DNA of 11,319 nt from Bacillota bacterium (lineage in GTDB: Bacteria > Bacillota > Clostridia > Lachnospirales > Lachnospiraceae), in contig JAEZUR010000095.1 of assembly GCA_023420935.1 (NCBI GenBank), positions 1-11,319 on the forward strand, in the 5' to 3' direction. This document shows positions 5,968-11,319 of the stretch, one piece after another. The notes below the pieces were generated by a model. The model was given only the letters and a program-made list of their open reading frames with translations, searched no databases and was not told where the DNA came from. Position 1 is the first letter of the stretch. Every line of letters begins with the position of its first letter. The translations under genes were made by a program, and so were the position numbers.

Positions 5968-6807
5968 ATGACTATTCATGAATTGGCCAATTTCACTGGA
6001 TGCAGTATAAGAGCTTTACATTATTATGATAAGATTGGGTTATTGAAACCACACCACACTGAGAAGAATGGATATCGGGTGTACAACGAAGATTCGCTTC
6101 TACAGCTGCAACAGATCATGTTTTATAAAGAAATGGATTTACCACTAAAAGAGATAAAAAATATTATGAATCAACCTGATTACGATCGTAAAGAAGCTAT
6201 TACAGAACAGAAAGAATTGCTTTTAGCCAAAAGAAATCGTCTAAACAGGGTGATTAACCAGATGGAACTAATACTAAAAGGAGATGATACCTTGGATTTC
6301 AGCATATTTGAACATAATGAAATAGAAGAAGTATTAAGAAACAGGATGATGCAATTAGATCATGAGTACCAACAGGCCTTGATCAAAGAATATGGTAGCC
6401 TAGATGAATGCATTAAGCACATGATGAAGAATGAGTCTACAATTAAGGAATCTGCCATTGAACATTTTGGAAGTGTCAAAAAATACCTTGAAACTTTAAA
6501 GCAGGCACCAATACCCAAAAAAGACATGGCAATATTTCAGACTAAATTGGATCATACACTGAAGCAGATTGTAAGCTATAAAGAGAGCGATGATGTAAGT
6601 CTTCCTGAAATACAAACGATGGTTGCAGAATGGAAAACCACCTTCCAAACGATAAGCCAGATGGATGATATCACCGAAATCTTCCATACAATCTATCACG
6701 GCTATATGGAGAGTCCTGAAGTCATCAAAGCAATGGATAATATTTATGGTGAAGGCTCAACTGTTTTCGTGGGAAAAGCTATGGAATATTATGATACCAG
6801 CCACTAA
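5968..6807 (+). CDS. MerR family regulator with TipAS effector-binding domain
   Basis: A 279-residue transcription factor. Residues 2-68 are a MerR winged helix: TIHELANFTGCSIRALHYYDKIGLL, then the YRVYNEDSLLQLQQI wing. A helical linker or dimer coil spans about 75-105. The C-terminal part (about 145-275) looks like a TipAS antibiotic-recognition domain, ending in SPEVIKAMDNIYGEGSTVFVGKAMEYY, where the family pattern is a Pro-Glu, an aromatic-Gly pair and a final YY. Relatives (TipAL, Mta, SkgA-like) sense thiopeptides or other hydrophobic drugs and activate efflux or sequestering genes. AAGGAGG lies 9 bases before the ATG. It is probably autoregulated through the operator just upstream. No transporter lies beside it: its divergent neighbour is the DUF2809 gene, and a hairpin follows it. 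Confidence 0.85.
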   Translation: MTIHELANFTGCSIRALHYYDKIGLLKPHHTEKNGYRVYNEDSLLQLQQIMFYKEMDLPLKEIKNIMNQPDYDRKEAITEQKELLLAKRNRLNRVINQMELILKGDDTLDFSIFEHNEIEEVLRNRMMQLDHEYQQALIKEYGSLDECIKHMMKNESTIKESAIEHFGSVKKYLETLKQAPIPKKDMAIFQTKLDHTLKQIVSYKESDDVSLPEIQTMVAEWKTTFQTISQMDDITEIFHTIYHGYMESPEVIKAMDNIYGEGSTVFVGKAMEYYDTSH

Positions 6808-6830
6808 GCTTTGGTTTAGAAAATAATAAA

Positions 6831-6883
6831 ATATACTCTCTTAAAAAGCAGAATATTATTTATCTACTTCCAAGAGAGTATAT
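6831..6883. terminator. Long-stem hairpin, likely bidirectional terminator
   Basis: ATATACTCTCTT (6831-6842) pairs perfectly with AAGAGAGTATAT (6872-6883) across a 29-base loop. T-rich DNA follows the stem on both strands (TATTATTTTCATTTT to the right, TTTATTATTTTC to the left). It lies between the convergent MerR and AraC/VOC genes. The large loop is unusual for an intrinsic terminator, so another role is possible. Confidence 0.55.
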
Positions 6884-6941
6884 TATTTTCATTTTGTGAT
6901 AATAAAAGTATATGAAACGAAATACATTTGCTTCTTGAGTA

Positions 6942-7739
6942 TTATGTTGTTAACTCAAAAAACTTTAATATACTTCCATCAATGGTAACAACTTCGCAAG
7001 ACTTTCCTCCCCATGGCTCCGTCACAACTTCTGAAATATCATTCCATCCTCGACTTTTAGCAAAACTATGCAATTGCACAACACCTTGGACTAACATAAA
7101 ACCGATTATTCTTTTGATTGGTTCGCCCTTAAACATATGAATACCAGTAAATGGAGCAATATGCAATGCTTCAATTTCCATGGGAATATTATTTACACAT
7201 CCATAAAGACCACTGTTATTTTCATCGCGGCTTTCAATCTGACCATACCAGCCAAGCACATCTTTAAACCAGTTTAGCGTTTGGTCCATATCATCAGTAT
7301 AATAAACTGCACCCGTTTCCTTAACTATGTAACCTCTTTCTCCTAAACTACCCATAATTATTTTACCTCCTGTTAAATTTGATATAGGGGATATTTTTGA
7401 GAAAACTTTTAGATTGGCTTTGTTTTTTCTTGCAACAGATGGCGTAATACTGTGGAATCTAGTAAATGCCTTTGTGAAACTTTCATTTGAGTCGTAACCA
7501 AATTTTAACGCAATATCTAGTACAGATTTTTCAGTGTCTGAAATCTCATAGCCTGCTAAAGTCAAACGTCTATTTCTGATATATTCACTTACAGTACAGT
7601 TACATAATGTCGAAAACATCTTTTGAAAGTAGAAGGAAGAAACAAATTGTTCTTCTGCAAGTATGTCAGCATCTATTTTTTCGCTAATTCTGTTTTCTAT
7701 CTCATCAATTGCTGTCTGTGTTATCTTAATCCAATCCAT
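6942..7739 (-). CDS. AraC-type HTH regulator fused to a VOC (glyoxalase-like) domain
   Basis: A 265-residue protein with two domains. Residues about 5-108 are an AraC/XylS DNA-binding domain with two helix-turn-helix units, one around 26-48 (LAEEQFVSSFYFQKMFSTL) and one around 73-104, with the signature DIALKFGYDSNESFTKAFTRFHSITPSVAR. Residues about 143-262 are a VOC domain (glyoxalase/bleomycin resistance fold): GAVYYTDDMDQTLNWFKDVLGW at the start and IDGSILKFFE at the end. In such fusions the VOC part probably binds a small ligand and steers the HTH. The start at 7739 follows GGAGGT by 6 bases; the longer frame to 7802 is not supported. An AGGAGGT followed 9 bases later by ATG lies inside the gene at the hinge (Met129). 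Confidence 0.8.
   Translation of the reverse strand: MDWIKITQTAIDEIENRISEKIDADILAEEQFVSSFYFQKMFSTLCNCTVSEYIRNRRLTLAGYEISDTEKSVLDIALKFGYDSNESFTKAFTRFHSITPSVARKNKANLKVFSKISPISNLTGGKIIMGSLGERGYIVKETGAVYYTDDMDQTLNWFKDVLGWYGQIESRDENNSGLYGCVNNIPMEIEALHIAPFTGIHMFKGEPIKRIIGFMLVQGVVQLHSFAKSRGWNDISEVVTEPWGGKSCEVVTIDGSILKFFELTT
7353..7371 (-). promoter_or_regulatory. Internal Shine-Dalgarno and ATG between the two domains
   Basis: On the minus strand AGGAGGT (7365-7371) stands 9 bases before an in-frame ATG (7353-7355), which is Met129 of the AraC/VOC protein. Starting here would give a separate 137-residue VOC protein. The site is stronger than many real ones in this window, but it may be only the sequence that encodes Thr-Gly-Gly-Lys. 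Confidence 0.45.
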
Positions 7740-7818
7740 ATTCTCACCTCCCTGTAACCATATTAACGGAACGCATAATAAAATTCCTGATAAATCTTGC
7801 ATAAATTTGTCTGTGTAA

Positions 7819-7835
7819 AGAAATAAAATATTTCT
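7819..7835. repeat. AT-rich perfect palindrome upstream of the AraC/VOC gene
   Basis: AGAAATA (7819-7825) and TATTTCT (7829-7835) are perfect inverted arms around AAA. The palindrome lies in the 126-base gap between the methyltransferase stop and the AraC/VOC start, about 80 bases upstream of that start. It could be an operator; an accidental AT-rich palindrome is equally possible. Confidence 0.3.
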
Positions 7836-7865
7836 ATGTAAATTAACACATATGAATTATATATA

Positions 7866-8648
7866 TCAAGGTTTTCTAGCAAGTTGCAGATCAATCGTAT
7901 CGTATACCGTTATTTTACCACCATACTTAATAATTTCATCTCTTATTTCATTATAAACTTTATTACGCTTCTCTTCTTCCAGTGCCCTATGATCTGAATA
8001 GGTATTGATTAGAAAGATATATTCATCTGCATTAAATGTTCTTGTTCGATGATATAATTTATATTTTACATCAACAAATCCATATTCTTGCATTCTACTA
8101 GCTATCTCTCTACACTGCTCCTCACCATATTCTAATGGTGCTGGAGAATATGACATATATTTTGAATATACTTTCTGTATCGCTTGATCAAGTGCTTCAT
8201 TCCCTTTATCTTTATACGGATGATTGGCAAAACGAGCAAACACACCACCGCTTTTTAATAACTGATATACCTTGGGATAGCCGATCTCATCGGGTATCCA
8301 ATGAAATGCAGTGGCCGAATAAATCATATCAAAGGCTTGTGGAAGTACTTCAAAATCTTGGAATGTTATATTATGTACTTGGAAATTTTTATATTCTATA
8401 AATTTTTGCTTAGAATACTCTGCTAACTTGTCACCTAATTCAATGGCGGTCAGGTGGCATTTGGTCTTAAGAATAGGTAACGTTGCTTGACCTGTACCAA
8501 TACCAATCTCTAGAACACTGCTGGATTGATTAATTTTCTTAAAGTCTAAAATGTCCTTATATAATTCCGGTACATACGTTGGTCTCCATTTATCATAATC
8601 TATAGGTATTTCATTAAATCTCGATTCGTTTCCCAAAATACTTGGCAT
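7866..8648 (-). CDS. Class I SAM-dependent methyltransferase
   Basis: A 260-residue cytoplasmic enzyme that should transfer a methyl group from S-adenosylmethionine; the acceptor is unknown. Motif I (SAM-binding loop) is VLEIGIGTGQAT at 45-56, the acidic end of strand 2 is E70 in HLTAIELG, and motif IV is FDMIYSATAFHWI at 106-118, followed by a typical LLKSGGVFARF strand at 130-140. The FHWI ending recalls the trans-aconitate/UbiE-like group of small-molecule methyltransferases. The C-terminal third (YSDHRALEEEKRNKVYNEI and around) probably caps the active site. The N-terminus begins with FNEIPIDYDKWRPTYVPELY, typical of this group. AGGA lies 8 bases before the ATG. It may share a transcript with the AraC/VOC gene 126 bases downstream. 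Confidence 0.85.
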   Translation of the reverse strand: MPSILGNESRFNEIPIDYDKWRPTYVPELYKDILDFKKINQSSSVLEIGIGTGQATLPILKTKCHLTAIELGDKLAEYSKQKFIEYKNFQVHNITFQDFEVLPQAFDMIYSATAFHWIPDEIGYPKVYQLLKSGGVFARFANHPYKDKGNEALDQAIQKVYSKYMSYSPAPLEYGEEQCREIASRMQEYGFVDVKYKLYHRTRTFNADEYIFLINTYSDHRALEEEKRNKVYNEIRDEIIKYGGKITVYDTIDLQLARKP

Positions 8649-8688
8649 ATATTTTATCCTACCTTCCCATTACAATATACTCTGTTCT

Positions 8689-8829
8689 CTACACCTTTTT
8701 TGAATAGTCTTTATCATAGGACTCTTTTTCCCATTCATATTATGCTAAGGCTAGTTTTTCAATGTCACTAAAATCTTCCTCTTTAAAAAACTAAATTCGT
8801 AATTCAAAATACTCATCCCCACTATGTTG
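8689..8829 (-). pseudogene. Short stop-interrupted coding remnant
   Basis: Between the GNAT and methyltransferase genes one minus-strand frame reads like real protein but is broken by two stops. The pieces are HSGDEYFELRI, then TAG, FFKEEDFSDIEKLALA, then TAA, and YEWEKESYDKDYSKKV before a final TAG at 8689. The acidic and aromatic composition and the use of ordinary codons look like eroded coding sequence rather than spacer DNA. There is no start codon with a binding site. I do not recognise the parent protein. It may be the C-terminal end of a gene lost by deletion. Confidence 0.35.
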
Positions 8830-8849
8830 AAATAAATAATATAAGAAAA

Positions 8850-9284
8850 CTAAATCCATTGGATAAATGCTGTTTTATCATTTCGATTATATCCTGCCTT
8901 TTCATAAAACTTTAAGGTACTCTCCTGTTTAGAACCTGTAAGCAACATTAATTTATAACAATTTTCCTTTAAAGCTATTTCTTTCGCATAATCCAAACAT
9001 TGTGTTGCAAGTCCTTTCTTTCTGTACTTAACGTCGGTTATCACATTCTCAACTAATGCATATGGTTGTTGATTATGGGTTAAATTAGGAATAATTACAC
9101 AAACACATGATGATACTATTTTCCCATCTTCTTCAGCCACAATAATATGATGATCTTTATCATTTAAGATTCTGTTCCAGATATTTATAATATCTTTCGT
9201 TCTCTCTGGCATTGTATTATCATGTAATTCCGTATATAGTTTCAATAATCCATCAAAATCATTTTCAGTTATTTCTCGTATCAT
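8850..9284 (-). CDS. GNAT family N-acetyltransferase
   Basis: A 144-residue acetyltransferase of the GNAT fold, close to the usual minimum size. It should move an acetyl group from acetyl-CoA to an unknown amine. Motif A is VENVITDVKYRKKGLATQCLDYA (78-100), with the pyrophosphate-binding loop R88-K-K-G-L-A93 in place of the classic Q/RxxGxG/A. Motif B is FYEKAGYN (126-133). The N-terminal strand MIREITENDFDGLLKLYTEL (1-20) is typical. GGAAGGA lies 5 bases before the ATG. The 88-base gap to the upstream small membrane protein has no clear promoter, so read-through from the muramidase operon is possible. Confidence 0.85.
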   Translation of the reverse strand: MIREITENDFDGLLKLYTELHDNTMPERTKDIINIWNRILNDKDHHIIVAEEDGKIVSSCVCVIIPNLTHNQQPYALVENVITDVKYRKKGLATQCLDYAKEIALKENCYKLMLLTGSKQESTLKFYEKAGYNRNDKTAFIQWI

Positions 9285-9372
9285 AATATTCCTTCCTTAC
9301 TACTGTCATAAACTTTTGGGATCGATCAATTTAGTTTACCTTAGCATAAGAAAACATAATAGATAATCTCCA

Positions 9373-9567
9373 TTACAATTGTAAGATAGCGCATATACCA
9401 CCGATAACTAATATGCAACCACCAATTCGAATAAATAGTACATACAATTCAGTTGGTTCTGCCTTAGTTTTCAATTTCCATGATTCAGCTATTGTCCACA
9501 CTTTCTTAGGGATTATTAGCATTAATCCACCCATCAAAAATAAAAATATACCAATTGCTAATTCCAT
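9373..9567 (-). CDS. Small membrane protein, DUF6199-like
   Basis: A 64-residue protein with two membrane helices, at 2-19 (ELAIGIFLFLMGGLMLII) and about 42-62, joined by the loop PKKVWTIAESWKLKTKAEPTELY. The IPKKVWxxxESWK...AEPTxLY text resembles the small DUF6199 family, which databases label as natural-product related without direct proof; this match is from memory. AAGGAGG lies 7 bases before the ATG. It follows the 108-residue membrane protein by 24 bases and probably shares its transcript. Confidence 0.7.
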   Translation of the reverse strand: MELAIGIFLFLMGGLMLIIPKKVWTIAESWKLKTKAEPTELYVLFIRIGGCILVIGGICAILQL

Positions 9568-9591
9568 ACTATATCCTCCTTAATATTTACT

Positions 9592-9918
9592 TTAGAGAGA
9601 TTTTGCTTTCATAACTCGCCTTAATGAAACAACTTCATTAATTAAAATTAAAGCATATGAAAAGAAAATAAGTCCACTACTATTAATTGCACTAATTACA
9701 AACAAAGTAACTGCCATCATTTGTACTATTTTATTTGAAGATAAGGGTTGTAAATTAAACTTATATTTTCTAAGTATAGATAATATAAGTTTTGTCAGAA
9801 TTATGAAAGCACTAATTATTAATAAATACTCGTCTTTATTTAGAAATATGGCTAAGCAAAGTATACCAAATAGAAAAAGTTCTATTGATGATTTAATGAT
9901 ATAAAAATTTCTATACAT
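9592..9918 (-). CDS. Small four-helix membrane protein
   Basis: A 108-residue hydrophobic protein with no family I can name. Four helices are likely, at about 8-26, 31-49, 63-80 and 82-97, with short loops and a basic tail (RRVMKAKSL). GAGG lies 7 bases before the ATG. It starts 33 bases after the GH25 muramidase stop and ends 24 bases before the 64-residue gene, so the three form a likely operon. It may be an accessory or immunity-like partner of the muramidase, which is only inference from position. Confidence 0.6.
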   Translation of the reverse strand: MYRNFYIIKSSIELFLFGILCLAIFLNKDEYLLIISAFIILTKLILSILRKYKFNLQPLSSNKIVQMMAVTLFVISAINSSGLIFFSYALILINEVVSLRRVMKAKSL

Positions 9919-9951
9919 GTAGATACCTCTTTTACACTATCTATATCCATA

Positions 9952-10695
9952 TTATTTAATTAATAGGTCATTGAATTCTTTTTCTGTACCATGAAAAACA
10001 TTCATATCTATATACTTTTCATCACCATGATATCCTTTTAGAACAGCCGTATCAGTATATTGCCAAAACGTCCATCTATTCTTCATTCCCAGATCTGGAG
10101 AATAATAAACATTTCGAATCCAAAGAGGATATTCGGTAAATTCACTTTTAATATACAGATTATACGATTTGACGGTAGCATATATGATTGGCTTTACACC
10201 ATAATAATCTTCTAGGATATCTAAAAGCAACTGTAAATTTGCCCTAGTAGTATTTATATCTGGTGGATTTTTCTCATAATTACTATAAAACTCAAAGTCT
10301 ATCACTGGAGGCATTTTCCCCTTCAGCGAACCAACCGTTGATATAAAATTTTCAGCCTGTGTTTCAACACTACTATCAAAACTATAAAAATGATATGCCC
10401 CAACAACAATTGGTGTTTCTTGCGCATTACTCCAGTTTCTCTCAAAATATTCGTCTATCGTACTGCTACCTTCAGTAGCTTTCATAAAAGCGAAGTCAAT
10501 ATTTTGGTTATAAATATCATTCCAGTTAATACTTCCTTGATAATGAGATATATCTACACCCGTAATTGGATATTTATTGTCTGATGGGTTATTGATAATG
10601 ACTATTTTCTTATACACGAGAATAGTAAAAAGTAATAATGAACAGAATACTAAAATTACTAACCCAATAAATATCTTTCTCCTTAACCGTCTCAA
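9952..10695 (-). CDS. Membrane-anchored GH25 muramidase (lysozyme-like, TTG start)
   Basis: A 247-residue glycosyl hydrolase of family 25, which cuts the MurNAc-GlcNAc beta-1,4 bond of peptidoglycan. Residues 9-29 form an uncleaved signal anchor after a basic start (MRRLRRK), so the catalytic domain should lie outside the cell. The domain runs from about 45 to 247: GVDISHYQG (46-54, with the conserved Asp48), YHFYSF (101-106), PPVIDFEF (129-136, with the Asp133-x-Glu135 catalytic pair), WIR (192-194), FWQYTD (210-215) and IDMNVF (229-234). All key positions are intact. The start is TTG: GGAG lies 7 bases upstream and no ATG or GTG near the front keeps the anchor. A promoter lies at 10717-10744. 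Confidence 0.9.
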   Translation of the reverse strand: MRRLRRKIFIGLVILVFCSLLLFTILVYKKIVIINNPSDNKYPITGVDISHYQGSINWNDIYNQNIDFAFMKATEGSSTIDEYFERNWSNAQETPIVVGAYHFYSFDSSVETQAENFISTVGSLKGKMPPVIDFEFYSNYEKNPPDINTTRANLQLLLDILEDYYGVKPIIYATVKSYNLYIKSEFTEYPLWIRNVYYSPDLGMKNRWTFWQYTDTAVLKGYHGDEKYIDMNVFHGTEKEFNDLLIK

Positions 10696-10716
10696 TTAAT
10701 TTCTCCATTCTACTCT

Positions 10717-10744
10717 ATAATATATTTTATTATGATAGTGACAA
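10717..10744 (-). promoter_or_regulatory. Promoter of the muramidase operon
   Basis: On the minus strand TTGTCA (10739-10744) and TATTAT (10717-10722) are separated by 16 bases, each one base off consensus. They sit in the 75-base gap and give a leader of about 15 bases before the TTG start. Confidence 0.55.
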
Positions 10745-10770
10745 TTATTAAGATACCAAATCAAGCTCAA

Positions 10771-11229
10771 TCACTTTGGCATTGTATCATGTTTTTTTTC
10801 GCTAACTTTATATAAACTTGTAACAATTACATATCCAAATATCAGTTCAAATATTGGAACCGAATTTGAAATATATCTATATAGATAAAATAACGGATAT
10901 GTAATAATATTTTGTAAAAATTCGATTCCACTATAAATTAATATAAAGCCGAGTGTGCAATATAATGATGGTATTCCTAAGAAAATCAATTTAGGAAAAT
11001 TAATTTTCCATGTTCCCTCTTTTTTTATTTCTTTAAGTAAATGCTCTAATCCCAAAATCATCCCAATACATATACCAATTAACACACTAATTATTAAATA
11101 TTTATAATTTACTCGAAGTTCTTGTTTAAAATAAGCTGTGTACACATTCCCCACATACCCTCTAATAACAATACTGAAACATATTAATACCGAATATATC
11201 AAATATCTTATCCAATCTTTTATTTTCAT
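10771..11229 (-). CDS. Four-helix membrane protein, unknown
   Basis: A 152-residue integral membrane protein, family not recognised. Helices lie at about 8-24, 43-62, 80-101 and 123-141, with a charged loop KEIKKEGTWKINFPK (66-80) between the second and third, and a basic, polar tail (KVSEKKHDTMPK). No enzymatic or transport motif is seen. GGGGG lies about 5 bases before the ATG. It has its own promoter upstream (11259-11287), and the muramidase operon downstream has another, so it is probably a single-gene unit, although read-through is possible as no terminator is evident. Confidence 0.65.
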   Translation of the reverse strand: MKIKDWIRYLIYSVLICFSIVIRGYVGNVYTAYFKQELRVNYKYLIISVLIGICIGMILGLEHLLKEIKKEGTWKINFPKLIFLGIPSLYCTLGFILIYSGIEFLQNIITYPLFYLYRYISNSVPIFELIFGYVIVTSLYKVSEKKHDTMPK

Positions 11230-11258
11230 GATTTCCCCCTTAGTTATGTTACAATCCG

Positions 11259-11287
11259 ATTATAAATTATTAAATATTCCACTCCAA
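11259..11287 (-). promoter_or_regulatory. Promoter of the 152-residue membrane-protein gene
   Basis: TTGGAG (11282-11287) and a perfect TATAAT (11259-11264) are 17 bases apart on the minus strand, about 30 bases before the ATG. A second TATAAT lies at 11299-11304; its -35 would fall outside the window. Confidence 0.6.
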
Positions 11288-11319
11288 ATATTTACTTTAT
11301 TATACGTTTCCTACTATAG

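Noticed and set aside
8841..9355. Ten-base direct repeat ATAAGAAAAC at 8841-8850 and 9346-9355 flanking the GNAT gene, like a target-site duplication
   Set aside because: It is AT-rich and expected by chance in a window this long, and no transposase or terminal inverted repeats are present.

Overview
The window is AT-rich DNA from a low-GC Gram-positive bacterium, most likely a Clostridia member of the Lachnospiraceae type (an inference from gene families, not a database match). The reasons are strong AGGAGG-type ribosome binding sites, sigma-A style promoters with TATAAT boxes, a lipoprotein with a DUF4846 domain, a DUF1835/DUF3658 protein, a CPBP-family membrane protein, a TipAS-type MerR regulator and many small unrecognised membrane proteins. 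There is no rRNA, tRNA, CRISPR array, insertion sequence or phage module. It reads as an accessory chromosomal region of small regulatory, envelope and unknown genes.

Left third (1-4150, all minus strand): a run of six genes reads leftward from a good promoter at 4159-4187. In order they are a membrane-anchored unknown protein, an L-2-amino-thiazoline-4-carboxylate hydrolase-like protein, an 87-residue two-helix membrane protein, a CPBP intramembrane protease-like protein, a DUF1835/DUF3658 protein (GTG start) and a DUF4846 lipoprotein. The first four are separated by only 1 or 2 bases, so their translation is probably coupled. The DUF1835 and DUF4846 genes follow after 31 and 109 bases and may be read through. 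The first 79 bases may hold the start of another gene that runs off the edge.

Middle (4220-6900): two plus-strand genes encode a zinc-ribbon membrane protein and a four-helix membrane protein. The second is preceded by a 14-codon mini-gene (MCKSC...) whose stop overlaps its start. A DUF2809 membrane protein reads leftward and diverges from a MerR/TipAS regulator. The regulator's own promoter has the 19-bp spacer and perfect inverted repeat expected of MerR-type autoregulation, with phased A-tracts just upstream. A long-stemmed hairpin ends the regulator gene.

Right part (6942-11229, all minus strand): an AraC-type HTH fused to a VOC (glyoxalase-like) domain, with a near-perfect internal Shine-Dalgarno and ATG exactly at the domain hinge; a class I SAM methyltransferase; a short stop-interrupted coding remnant; a GNAT acetyltransferase; a likely operon of a membrane-anchored GH25 muramidase (TTG start) with two small membrane proteins; and a four-helix membrane protein with its own promoter.

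The most interesting points are the possible two-product AraC/VOC gene, the tightly coupled hydrolase/CPBP cassette, the CxxC mini-peptide overlapping a membrane-protein gene, and the textbook MerR operator on a regulator with no transporter beside it.
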